From contig CAVRXV010000005.1 in assembly GCA_963725255.1 (NCBI GenBank), positions 310,001 to 374,000 of the forward strand: DNA of 64,000 nucleotides, written 5' to 3'. The position numbers and the translations under genes are program-made. The stretch is from JAIEPX01 sp963725255 (GTDB taxonomy: Bacteria; Pseudomonadota; Gammaproteobacteria; JAIEPX01). Below are positions 27,228 to 35,356 of this stretch, in pieces. The notes beneath the pieces were generated by a model. It searched no databases, was not told where the DNA came from, and worked only from the letters and a program-made list of their open reading frames with translations. Each line of letters starts with the position of its first letter. The first letter of the stretch is position 1.

Positions 27228-27902
27228 TTATCCAGGTTTACGAGGTTTTATCGCCTCGATGGCATTGGCTCGGGCAATAAGGATGATATCGGCTGGACGG
27301 TGCGCAAATAGGCCGTTTTCGACCACCCCTGGGATGCAATTTAGGGCATTTTCAAGCTCTAGGGGTTTGCTGATATTAAGGTCATAAGCGTCGATAACGA
27401 TATTGCCATTATCAGTCAGGTAGTTTTCACGGTAAACGGGGTTTCCGTTAAGCCCTACAATTTTACGCCCTACTAAACTGCGTGCCATAGGAATTACTTC
27501 AATGGGCACTGGTGAATTACGCCCTAAAATATCAACGTATTTACTTTCATCGATGATGCAAACAAATTTTTCACTGACATTGGCCAGAATTTTTTCTCGG
27601 GTCAGTGCGCCACCCCGCCCCTTAATTAGATAACCGTATTGATTTGCTTCATCGGCGCCATCAACATAAAGATTTATTTGACTTGCTGCATTTAAATCAA
27701 GCACAGGAATTCCGAACGATCTGAGTTGCTTTTCTGTTTCTACTGAACTTGCTACGGTTCCTGCAATGCGTCCTTTGATTTTTGCAAGAGCCTCAATAAA
27801 ATATTTTACAGTTGATCCTGTTCCAACTCCGATGATGCTATCATCTTGAATATATTGAATCGCTGCCTCTGCACTTTGCTGTTTAAGACTTTCCTGGTCC
27901 AT
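27228..27902 (-). CDS. rpiA: Ribose-5-phosphate isomerase A
   Basis: 224 residues, normal for RpiA, which interconverts ribose-5-phosphate and ribulose-5-phosphate in the pentose phosphate pathway. Visible motifs are GVGTGSTVKYFIEAL (substrate loop), DGADEAN, KGRGGALTREKILA with the catalytic Glu/Lys region, and the C-terminal GVVENGLFAHRPADIILIAR. AAGGAGTT lies 5 bases before the ATG. It follows prlC by 22 bases on the same strand, so the two form an operon. Confidence 0.96.
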   Translation of the reverse strand: MDQESLKQQSAEAAIQYIQDDSIIGVGTGSTVKYFIEALAKIKGRIAGTVASSVETEKQLRSFGIPVLDLNAASQINLYVDGADEANQYGYLIKGRGGALTREKILANVSEKFVCIIDESKYVDILGRNSPVPIEVIPMARSLVGRKIVGLNGNPVYRENYLTDNGNIVIDAYDLNISKPLELENALNCIPGVVENGLFAHRPADIILIARANAIEAIKPRKPG

Positions 27903-27924
27903 GTTAACTCCTTAGACGGTTAAG

Positions 27925-29985
27925 TTAATCAATAATTCCATTATGACGTAATAATGCCTGAGTAGTGGGTTTTCGGCCACGAAATTCAACAAATAAATCC
28001 ATCGGGTCTTTTGAACCACCTTGTTCTAGAATGGTGTGCATGAATTTTCGGCCTGTTGTTGCATTAAAAATTCCATCTTCTTCAAATTTGCTGAATGCGT
28101 CGGCTGAAAGTACTTCAGCCCATTTGTAGCTGTAATAACCTGCTGAATATCCACCTGAAAATATGTGAGTAAATCCATGTTGAAAGCGATTGAATTTTGG
28201 GACTGGAACGACGGTGATTTTAGAGCGCACGTCATCAAGAATTTCTTGAATTTGATTTTTTCGGTTTGGATCAAATTCGAGATACATTCGAAAATCAAAT
28301 AACGCGAATTCTAATTGTCGAACCATTTGCATCGCGGATTGGAAATTTTTTGCTGCAATAAGTTTTTGATACAATTGTTCTGGTAAAGGTTCGTGTGTCT
28401 TGTAATGTTGTGCCACTAAATCCAAACCTTCTTTTTCCCAGCACCAATTCTCCATAAATTGACTCGGTAATTCGACTGCATCCCAGGGTACACCATTGAT
28501 TCCTGATACTTCAGGAAAATCAATTTGAGTTAACATATGGTGTAGTCCATGACCAAATTCGTGAAAAATTGTTATGACTTCATCATGATTAAAAAGTGCT
28601 GGACGATCTTCGACAGGAGAGTTCAGGTTACAAACTAAATAGGCTATAGGTAATTGTAAATTTCCATTTTTTGTAATGCGACGATTTTGGCATTGATCCA
28701 TCCATGCGCCACCGCGTTTATTTTTCCGAGCATAAAGATCCATATAGAAATAGGCGCGAATATTTTGGTATTCATCATGTATAGCGAAGCATCGGACATC
28801 GGGATGCCATGTGTCTGCATCTTCAACCCGTTTAATAGTAATACCGTATAATTTGTGAACAATTGAAAATAAACCAGATAAAACTCGATCGACTGGGAAA
28901 TAAGGTCTGAGATCATCTTGTGATATATCATATCGATGTTTTTGCAGTTTTTCACTGAAATAACCGACATCCCATGCAGCCAGTTCATCGATGTGATGTT
29001 GTTGACGTGCAAATTCAGATAATTCCTGAAATTCTTTCCGCGCTTTATTTACAGATGCTTGCGTTAGCTCATTGAGAAAATTCAAAACGATCTCTGGGTC
29101 ATTAGCCATTTTAGGTGTTAGTGAATACGTGGGATAATTAGGAAATCCTAATAATTGAGCTTGTTGATGACGGATGAGCAATATTTTTTCCATCAAACTT
29201 GTATTGTCCCATTGCTGAACGTTGCCTACTTTTGCTTGATCTGAAGCGCGAGTAACATATGCTGTGTACATTTCTTTTCTTAATTCTCGTGAGTCAGCGT
29301 ATGTCATCACGGCGATGTAAGTAGGTGCGTGCAAGTTTAATAACCAACCTTCGAGTTCATGCTCTTTTGCAAAGGCTTTTGCAGCCATCATTGCACTTTC
29401 AGGTAATCCAGTTAATTCTTTTTCGTCGGTGATATGTTTAGTCCAGGCTTGTGTAGAGTCCAGCACATTTTGTTCAAATTGACTGGTGACTTGACTTAAT
29501 TGTTTATTCAATTCAGAAAATTCCGCTTTTTTATCCTCAGGTAAATGCACACCTGCTAAACGAAAATCCCGCAGTGAATTATCGATAGATTTTTTCTGTG
29601 CAATACTCAATTTCTGATATTGTGGGCTTTGAGAAATGGAATTTACGGCGTTATATAAAAATTCATTTTGAGAAATCCATGACCCATATTCGCTAATCAG
29701 AGGCAAGCACGCATTATAGCTTTCACGTAATTCAGGAGTATCAACAACATGATGACAATGATTAATGCGTGACCAGTATCGATGAAATTCATCTTCTATT
29801 TCTTCAATCGGTGATATTAAATTTTCCCAAGTATACTCACTCGATTGTTGAAGCAGTGTAGTAATGGTTTTTTTATTTTCTGCGAGGAGTCGTTCAACTG
29901 TAGGTACAATTTCTGCAGTATTAATTGTAGAAAACGTCGGGAGAGTAGAGTTGTCTACGGAGGAGGATAATGGGCTATCAAGCAT
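27925..29985 (-). CDS. prlC: Oligopeptidase A, M3 family zinc metallopeptidase
   Basis: 686 residues, close to E. coli PrlC (680). The zinc site HEFGH begins at H475 (FHEFGHGLHHML), followed by the third ligand region VELPSQFMENWCWE. The C-terminal GYSAGYYSYKWAEVLSADAF is characteristic. The enzyme is cytosolic and degrades short peptides, including cleaved signal peptides. It fits functionally with the oligopeptide transporter in the same window, though the genes are not linked. It is first in an operon with rpiA, with a predicted promoter at 30019-30047. Confidence 0.96.
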   Translation of the reverse strand: MLDSPLSSSVDNSTLPTFSTINTAEIVPTVERLLAENKKTITTLLQQSSEYTWENLISPIEEIEDEFHRYWSRINHCHHVVDTPELRESYNACLPLISEYGSWISQNEFLYNAVNSISQSPQYQKLSIAQKKSIDNSLRDFRLAGVHLPEDKKAEFSELNKQLSQVTSQFEQNVLDSTQAWTKHITDEKELTGLPESAMMAAKAFAKEHELEGWLLNLHAPTYIAVMTYADSRELRKEMYTAYVTRASDQAKVGNVQQWDNTSLMEKILLIRHQQAQLLGFPNYPTYSLTPKMANDPEIVLNFLNELTQASVNKARKEFQELSEFARQQHHIDELAAWDVGYFSEKLQKHRYDISQDDLRPYFPVDRVLSGLFSIVHKLYGITIKRVEDADTWHPDVRCFAIHDEYQNIRAYFYMDLYARKNKRGGAWMDQCQNRRITKNGNLQLPIAYLVCNLNSPVEDRPALFNHDEVITIFHEFGHGLHHMLTQIDFPEVSGINGVPWDAVELPSQFMENWCWEKEGLDLVAQHYKTHEPLPEQLYQKLIAAKNFQSAMQMVRQLEFALFDFRMYLEFDPNRKNQIQEILDDVRSKITVVPVPKFNRFQHGFTHIFSGGYSAGYYSYKWAEVLSADAFSKFEEDGIFNATTGRKFMHTILEQGGSKDPMDLFVEFRGRKPTTQALLRHNGIID

Positions 29986-30018
29986 GGCGGTAATCCTAAC
30001 TTTTGGGTTGAAATTTAC

Positions 30019-30047
30019 AGTATACTACACTATTCGGGTCTGGCCAA
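30019..30047 (-). promoter_or_regulatory. Predicted promoter of the prlC-rpiA operon
   Basis: On the minus strand TTGGCC (30047-30042) and TATACT (30024-30019) are spaced 17 bases apart, 34 bases before the prlC start. Confidence 0.5.
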
Positions 30048-30210
30048 AGATCCAGTAATCCATAGGCGCAGGCTGGTTACAAAAAACGCATTAAAATCAA
30101 TATGTTATAAAGATAGCGAAGCATATTTTAGCATTTTTTCCCTCTTTATTAACAGAATGTCTTATCGATAACAGTAGTTCCCGGCTAACGAAAATCATTT
30201 GCATTCAAGG

Positions 30211-30373
30211 TGATAGAAGAGATTCCTTTTGCGATGAGGGGTTTTAGGGGAGAGAATCGTGATTCTCTCCCCTAAATATATTAAAGGAAGCATCTCCCGG
30301 TTTTAAAATCAACACTCATCAATACAGGGCATTGAGCGACCAAAATACCCATAATCCTTAACCGGGAGATGCT
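30211..30373. repeat. Structured intergenic repeat, copy A
   Basis: About 160 bases nearly identical to a second copy at 31184-31359. It contains a tight palindrome with 15-base arms and a GT loop (core GGGGAGAGAATC / GATTCTCTCCCC, 30244-30275). It also has a wider inverted repeat, AGCATCTCCCGGTT (30289-30302) with AACCGGGAGATGCT (30360-30373), enclosing about 57 bases. There is no coding capacity. The two copies bracket the carbonic anhydrase gene. The remaining bases between prlC and this element show only the prlC promoter. Confidence 0.88.
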
Positions 30374-30489
30374 GAATGAACAATTTCGTGTTGTAATACA
30401 TTGAAAATCCAAGTATAAATCACGTTGAGCGGGTGGCTTAACCATTTCGGTTAGATTAAGAATAATTGTTAACTCAAAAAGGAGTGAAT

Positions 30490-31098
30490 ATGAGTTTGCG
30501 AATTTACGATTCAAAACAACCCTATGTAGCGATGGGAGCTTATGTAGATCATAGTGCGTTGTTGGTTGGAGATGTCGAGATTGGGGAAGACAGCTCTGTG
30601 TGGCCGATGGCAGTGTTGCGTGGCGATTTGCATTCCATTCGGATTGGGAATTGTACCAATATTCAAGATGGTGCGATTTTGCATATTACTCATGCTAGTC
30701 CATTTAATCAAAATGGTCATAATGTGACTATCGGTGATGAAGTCACTATAGGACACGGTGCTATTTTACACGGTTGTACGATTAAAGATCGCTGCTTAAT
30801 TGGAATTGGCACGGTTATTATGGACGGTGCTGTTATTGAATCCGATGTGATCGTAGGGGCAGGTAGTTTAGTTACATCGAATACCGTATTAAAGAGCGGC
30901 TTTGTGTATATGGGGTCACCAGCAGCACAAACACGTGCGCTTACTGATGAAGATCGTCAATTTATTCAATACAGCGCACAAAATTATGTTAAATTAAAAA
31001 ATCAATACATGGCTGAAATCCAAGCGAAAATTGCACGCGAAAGATTAGAAACACGTGAACGCGATCGTGATCGTGAAAAAGACCGAGAACGCGCTTAG
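30490..31098 (+). CDS. Gamma-class carbonic anhydrase-like protein (YrdA family)
   Basis: About 202 residues from the ATG at 30490, which has AAGGAG at the right distance; an upstream TTG at 30466 is less likely. The protein is a left-handed beta-helix of hexapeptide repeats (VEIGEDSSVWPMAVLRGDLH, VTIGDEVTIGHGAILHGCTI). The metal-ligand histidines are in ILHITH and GHGAILHG. Gamma-CA-like proteins bind zinc or iron as trimers; activity varies. The last 20 residues are an odd Arg/Asp/Glu-rich tail (ETRERDRDREKDRERA) not usual in the family. A rho-independent terminator follows. Confidence 0.9.
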   Translation: MSLRIYDSKQPYVAMGAYVDHSALLVGDVEIGEDSSVWPMAVLRGDLHSIRIGNCTNIQDGAILHITHASPFNQNGHNVTIGDEVTIGHGAILHGCTIKDRCLIGIGTVIMDGAVIESDVIVGAGSLVTSNTVLKSGFVYMGSPAAQTRALTDEDRQFIQYSAQNYVKLKNQYMAEIQAKIARERLETRERDRDREKDRERA

Positions 31099-31110
31099 TG
31101 AATGATGAGA

Positions 31111-31137
31111 AAAGGGCCTAAAACGGGCCCTTTTTTT
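31111..31137 (+). terminator. Rho-independent terminator of the carbonic anhydrase gene
   Basis: AAAGGGCC, a 7-base loop, and GGCCCTTT form a perfect 8-bp hairpin continued by a run of T (seven T in total at 31131-31137). It starts 12 bases after the stop codon. Confidence 0.9.
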
Positions 31138-31160
31138 CATGTGCTGAAATTCAATATCAA

Positions 31161-31359
31161 AATCTTTAACTGGGAGATGCAACAGGGTTTTAGAAGATTT
31201 TCCTTTCACGATGAGGGGTTTTAGGGGAGAGAATCGTGATTCTCTCCCCTAGTATAACAAAGGAAGCATCTCCCAGTTTTAAAATCAACACTCAGAGGTA
31301 CGGAGCATTAAGCAACCAAAATACTCAAAATCTTTAACTGGGAGATGCTGGGAGATGCT
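31161..31359. repeat. Structured intergenic repeat, copy B
   Basis: This second copy of the element at 30211 has the same core palindrome (31221-31252). Its wider inverted repeat is AGCATCTCCCAGTT (31265-31278) with AACTGGGAGATGCT (31336-31349). Relative to copy A, one base pair of this stem has changed on both arms (G-C to A-T), so pairing is kept. An extra right-end motif AACTGGGAGATGC occurs at the left (about 31168-31180), and GGGAGATGCT is repeated in tandem at 31350-31359. That last unit overlaps the stop codon of the priA 3' frame (31358-31360). Confidence 0.85.
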
Positions 31360-32977
31360 AAGACATCTCAAGAGGATCGACATCTACAACCCATCGAATT
31401 CGCTGTCCTAATTTATTGGCAGAAAGTTTTGGAATCCACGTTGATAACCACTGTTGCAATGTTTGTCGTTGTTCTGCCTGAATAATTAATTGGCTGCGAT
31501 GACGTCCTGCTTTGCGACTCATTGGAGCAGGTAGTGGGCCTATTACTTTGATGGGACTGTTTGCGGAGATTAATAAACCTTCGTCTCTTGCTTGAGTTAA
31601 AAATTCGTTGAGCTGATGCGGTTTTGTACTTTCAGCATGAAGCACGGCAAGATAAGAGAAAGGCGGTAAATTGACGGTGCGGCGTTCTTGCAATAAATTT
31701 TCTGCAAAATATTGGTAGCCTTTAGTCAGTAATTCTGTGAGTAATGGGTGTGTAGGATCGTGAGATTGTATAATCACGGTTCCTTTTTTATCTTCGCGTC
31801 CTGCACGACCCGAAACTTGTACAATTAATTGTCCGAGTCTTTCAACAGCTCTAAAATCACTACAGAATAAAGCATTATCAACGTCGATGAGTCCCACTAA
31901 TGTGACGTTGGGGAAATGATGGCCCTTCGCTAGCATTTGTGTACCGATAAGAATTTGTTTTTCTCCATTTTTTATTTTTTCTAAAAAATCAGGCAATGAA
32001 TTTTTTCCTCGAGTTGTATCTTGATCAATTCGAATAATATCGATATTGGGAAATAATTTATTTAGATGCTGTTCCAGCCGTTCAGTGCCCAATCCTAAGG
32101 TAATTAACTGATCGCTCTTACATTGTAAACATGTTGAATAGAGAGGTCTTTGTGTTCCGCAGTGATGACAGCATAGCTGATTTTTTTGTTGATGAAATGT
32201 TAATTTGGCGTCACAGTGCGGGCAATCGGCAGTCCATCCGCAGGAGTGACATAAAATCAAAGGGGCATAACCTCGACGATTTAAAAATAGAAGCACTTGA
32301 TTATCGGCATTTAAATGTTGTTTGATATTATCTATTAGTTCTTGTGATAATCCATTTTGTAATTTGACATGTCGTAAATCGATGAGTTTATATTGAAGTT
32401 CAGATGCATTGCCTACGCGTTGTGGAAGTCTAAGTTCAGTAAAGCGTTTCTGACTAATGTTGTATAAACTTTCTAAAGAAGGTGTCGCACTTCCCATAAT
32501 AATCGGAATATTTAAATATTTACAACGCATCACAGCAAGGTCACGCGCGGAATATCGAAACCGTGATTGTTGTTTGAATGAAATATCATGTTCTTCGTCG
32601 AGAATAATAATTCCCAAATTTGGCATTGGTGTTAATATGGCGGATCGTGTTCCAATTATAATTTTTGCTCGGCCGGATTGTGCATCAAGCCAAGCTTGTA
32701 ATCGTTCATTTTCAGAAAGGCGCGAGTGCAGAACGGCAATAGGTACATTAAATTTTGAAGTAAATCGTTCAATCGTTTGAGGGGTGAGCCCTATTTCAGG
32801 GACTAAGACAATGGCTTGTTTTCCTTGCAATAATCGTTGTTCGATTGTGCGTAAATAAATTTCTGTTTTACCGCTACCAGTAACACCGTTGAGTAAAAAG
32901 CATTCAAAATTGTTTTGTAGATTAATTGCGTCTACTGCCTTTTTTTGTTCAAGATTTAACTCAAGTTTGCTCGTCAT
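31358..32977 (-). CDS. priA: Primosomal protein N' (PriA), helicase and zinc-binding part
   Basis: 539 codons that hold the PriA DEAH-type helicase: Walker A GVTGSGKT (residues 31-38), ILDEEHD, a zinc module with paired Cys (CHSCGWTADCPHC, CCHHCG, CLQC), and helicase motifs IGTQMLAKGHHFPNVTLV and QVSGRAGR. PriA restarts collapsed replication forks. The N-terminal DNA-binding part is in a separate, overlapping frame (32961-33557). Together, after skipping one base, they would give 732 residues, the normal PriA length. The ATG at 32977 has no Shine-Dalgarno, so translation would need coupling or a frameshift. Confidence 0.93.
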   Translation of the reverse strand: MTSKLELNLEQKKAVDAINLQNNFECFLLNGVTGSGKTEIYLRTIEQRLLQGKQAIVLVPEIGLTPQTIERFTSKFNVPIAVLHSRLSENERLQAWLDAQSGRAKIIIGTRSAILTPMPNLGIIILDEEHDISFKQQSRFRYSARDLAVMRCKYLNIPIIMGSATPSLESLYNISQKRFTELRLPQRVGNASELQYKLIDLRHVKLQNGLSQELIDNIKQHLNADNQVLLFLNRRGYAPLILCHSCGWTADCPHCDAKLTFHQQKNQLCCHHCGTQRPLYSTCLQCKSDQLITLGLGTERLEQHLNKLFPNIDIIRIDQDTTRGKNSLPDFLEKIKNGEKQILIGTQMLAKGHHFPNVTLVGLIDVDNALFCSDFRAVERLGQLIVQVSGRAGREDKKGTVIIQSHDPTHPLLTELLTKGYQYFAENLLQERRTVNLPPFSYLAVLHAESTKPHQLNEFLTQARDEGLLISANSPIKVIGPLPAPMSRKAGRHRSQLIIQAEQRQTLQQWLSTWIPKLSANKLGQRIRWVVDVDPLEMS

Positions 32978-33557
32978 TAGAAATAATATTTGTGGAATTA
33001 TCTGAGCTAGGGTTCGTTGAAGGGAAGATGATTTTTTTTTCTAAAGCTGTGCGTAAAATTGTTTGGCTAAAGCCGTGTTGTTTTAATTGAGAACCCGTTA
33101 AACCAGGTGTTAATAATAATATGTCGTAGAGTGCGCGTTGACGTATTGTCAGCTTAGGAAGTTCCTCTAGAGTGTTTGCATAAAAATGATCGTGTGTGCA
33201 TTGTGTGAGTGAGCCCGCTTTACGAGCCATTGTTGGTAGAGCGGAATGTAGTACTTCACCCAAAGGGTGTTGGTAATAACGACTTGCCCATTCGCATAAG
33301 GCAATGATCGAAGCGTCCAGCAGGGGCTCATCATCAAGAATTTTTGTAATTGCTTTAAGTTTCTCTTTAGGGAATTCGCTGTGCTCATCAACGCTAATGA
33401 CAATACCCACTTTATTTTGCCTGCCAAAGGGCACCAAGACCCGTGTGCCGGCTTTTAAATGTGTTATGTTCACATTGTCGGGTGGTAAATAATCAAAATG
33501 CTGTCGCAGTGGTGTTGCGATGGCGACATGAATGATGTTGTTTATATGCGTTGTCAT
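32961..33557 (-). CDS. priA: Primosomal protein N' (PriA), N-terminal DNA-binding part
   Basis: 198 codons corresponding to the PriA 3'-DNA-end-binding domain and winged helix: IHVAIATPLRQHFDYLPP, AGTRVLVPFGRQNKVGIVI, WASRYYQHPLGEVLHSALP, LTIRQRALYDILL. The frame ends in a polar linker (NPSSDNSTNIISNDEQT) exactly where the helicase domain should begin, and overlaps the next frame by 17 bases. This is either a frameshift in a linker, a sequencing insertion, or a true fission at a domain boundary. Confidence 0.92.
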   Translation of the reverse strand: MTTHINNIIHVAIATPLRQHFDYLPPDNVNITHLKAGTRVLVPFGRQNKVGIVISVDEHSEFPKEKLKAITKILDDEPLLDASIIALCEWASRYYQHPLGEVLHSALPTMARKAGSLTQCTHDHFYANTLEELPKLTIRQRALYDILLLTPGLTGSQLKQHGFSQTILRTALEKKIIFPSTNPSSDNSTNIISNDEQT

Positions 33558-33710
33558 CGTACTACTATATCAAAGCTAGATGATAAAAAAGAGCTTTATA
33601 TCTATCCACATATCAAGCTATTTAATTGTGTTTAATTACTTGATTTTTATATGTATTATATTTAAATGCCGATACTTAGGAAATATTTAAAAGATGTGCT
33701 ATACTTAAAG

Positions 33711-33881
33711 TGAGCATGTAGGACGAGGATATTGTACCTGAACTAATATGCAATAGACGTTAGGGAGTACGTTTTGGATGGTGGTGTGCATGCCCGCCTT
33801 TGAGTGGGAAGCCTAAAGTCATTCTACTACTTCCGCCTTATAGGAAGAGAGCTCAGTTTACTATTCTTGCCCTATGGCTCC
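33711..33881 (+). ncRNA. ssrS: 6S RNA
   Basis: A 6S RNA sequestering sigma70 RNA polymerase is supported by a strong local match to E. coli ssrS: GGTGTGCATGCCCG, then GGGAAGCCTAAAG (E. coli GGTGAGCATGCTCG, GAGAAGCCTTAAA), and upstream CCTGAACTAATAT (CCTGAGCCGATAT) at the expected 45-nt distance. The ends pair: GCATGTAGGACGAGGATA (33714-33731) with TATTCTTGCCCTATGGC (33862-33878), through Watson-Crick and G-U pairs, giving about 171 nt. TATACT at 33700-33705 suits a -10. The rest of the 632-base gap (33558-34189) shows nothing else. The usual downstream ygfA gene is absent. Confidence 0.82.
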
Positions 33882-34189
33882 TTTATGATCAGAATCTGTA
33901 ACTACGCACCACATAATGGAAACGTCCATATTTCACCCAACCTGGACAAAATCTGAACGTTTTAGCCATTCCTGCCAAGGTGTGAATGGTTAACAGAATC
34001 TAGGATAATTCAACTTCATAGTGCAGAGTCCTGCGAATAAACAATGATGTCTTCAATCTTTCAATAGGTAATAAATTACATTAGATAGGGTAAAAGTTCT
34101 CTAGATTTGGAGTCTGGTCAGTTATATTATCCTAGATTCTGTACTGGCTAATGGAAGTTGCGATTTAAGGGATTGATGGGGAGGTTATC

Positions 34190-34798
34190 ATGGAAGATCA
34201 AGTGGAATCCAGGGAAGCTCAAGAGGGACTGGCGGTCAAATTTGAAAGCTTTTCAGACTTGTGTGCAGTCATCTCAAAGGAAATCGATCGAGGAAACAAT
34301 AATCATCAAATATTCATTCGTTTTTTAGAATCAATTCTCTTTGAGATCAAGAGTGAAACCAAAAAAATTACATCTATTGGCAACGCAAAAATTGAAAATG
34401 TAACTGAATTTGAAAATAAAATTATGGCAAAAGCAATAATAAATTGTTTGTCTGAAATTAAAGATATGGTTCAAGATGCTCTTATAGAAATACTGAATGA
34501 AGAATCAGAATTTAAAAATAAATTAGAGAATGAATGGTTGCCTGAAATAAAAAAAATATTTTTGGAAGTCTTGCGCCTCGAACTAAAAGAGAAGAAGGAA
34601 TATAAAGGTAGAAATGAAGAAGAGTGGTTGATGCCATTAATTTATTTTTTGTCAGTGTTGTCTAATAAAGATCAAAAAAGACCTCAGCATTCTGTCTCGT
34701 TACCGGTCAATTTGTCGGCTGTCCAGCCTGCTGGAGATAGTTCATCGCCACGACGGCCAAACCGTGCAGATGATCAATCAAGAGCAAGTCAATCCTAG
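34190..34798 (+). CDS. Hypothetical protein, helical N-terminus and disordered tail
   Basis: 202 codons preceded by GGGGAGG. Residues 10-160 are helical and Glu/Lys-rich (ENEWLPEIKKIFLEVLRLEL). After residue 165 the sequence becomes Pro/Ser/Arg-rich and disordered (AGDSSSPRRPNRADDQSR). The frame ends at 34798, but the same style of sequence continues in the overlapping +1 frame from 34764, so this is probably the N-terminal part of a protein of about 361 residues broken by one extra base. No family recognised; an effector is plausible from composition and context only. Confidence 0.6.
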   Translation: MEDQVESREAQEGLAVKFESFSDLCAVISKEIDRGNNNHQIFIRFLESILFEIKSETKKITSIGNAKIENVTEFENKIMAKAIINCLSEIKDMVQDALIEILNEESEFKNKLENEWLPEIKKIFLEVLRLELKEKKEYKGRNEEEWLMPLIYFLSVLSNKDQKRPQHSVSLPVNLSAVQPAGDSSSPRRPNRADDQSRASQS

Positions 34799-35276
34799 AT
34801 TGGTAGCGCCTCCATCACCCAAAGAAACGATCCTTAGTCCAAAAAAGCAGGAACGGAGTGGGCGAAAAGTTTCTTTTGATTTCCAGGCTTTTCCAGAAAA
34901 CGAGAGTTCATTACATCATGGATCTCAACATGGATATCCGTTGGCTAAAAAGGGTGCTGATACTTCTAATCTTGAATTGAAAGGAGGGGTAAATTCAGCC
35001 GCAGTAAGTCGAGGAGATCGAAAAAGTTCAAATGATAGTAAGAACAAGCCGCATAAAGGAAATTCGGCAGTAGTAGTTCATAGTGCAGCTCCGCCACCGT
35101 CGCCAGTCATGGCAGAAAAAGATCAAACTCAAGGCAATAAAGCACCTGCACCTAATCAAAAAAGCCGAAGAGTTTCGTTACCCCACAGATTTACTAACTT
35201 TGTTCAACGCTTTCGAAAGGGACCGGATGATGAAGATAGCCCAGACTCTACAGCTGACACTAGTAAATCAATATAA
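34764..35276 (+). CDS. Continuation of the preceding gene: disordered Pro/Ser-rich tail
   Basis: 170 codons from a GTG without a ribosome binding site, overlapping the previous frame by 35 bases. Low-complexity, Ser/Pro/Lys-rich throughout (NPRLVAPPSPKETILSPKKQ, HSAAPPPSPVMAEKD). It ends with an acidic tail (GPDDEDSPDSTADTSKSI). Two basophilic-kinase-like motifs, RKVS and RRVS, are present. Most likely the C-terminal part of the frameshifted gene that begins at 34190. Confidence 0.45.
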   Translation: MQMINQEQVNPRLVAPPSPKETILSPKKQERSGRKVSFDFQAFPENESSLHHGSQHGYPLAKKGADTSNLELKGGVNSAAVSRGDRKSSNDSKNKPHKGNSAVVVHSAAPPPSPVMAEKDQTQGNKAPAPNQKSRRVSLPHRFTNFVQRFRKGPDDEDSPDSTADTSKSI

Positions 35277-35356
35277 AATGAAGTAGAAGATGTAGGGGGG
35301 GCAAGTCTAACAATTTATTCTGACCAGACCTTTTTACTTTATTGATGAGCTTACGG

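Noticed and set aside
30244..30275. Palindrome considered as a rho-independent terminator
   Set aside because: No T run follows on either strand, and the same palindrome recurs at 31221-31252 inside a larger repeat.
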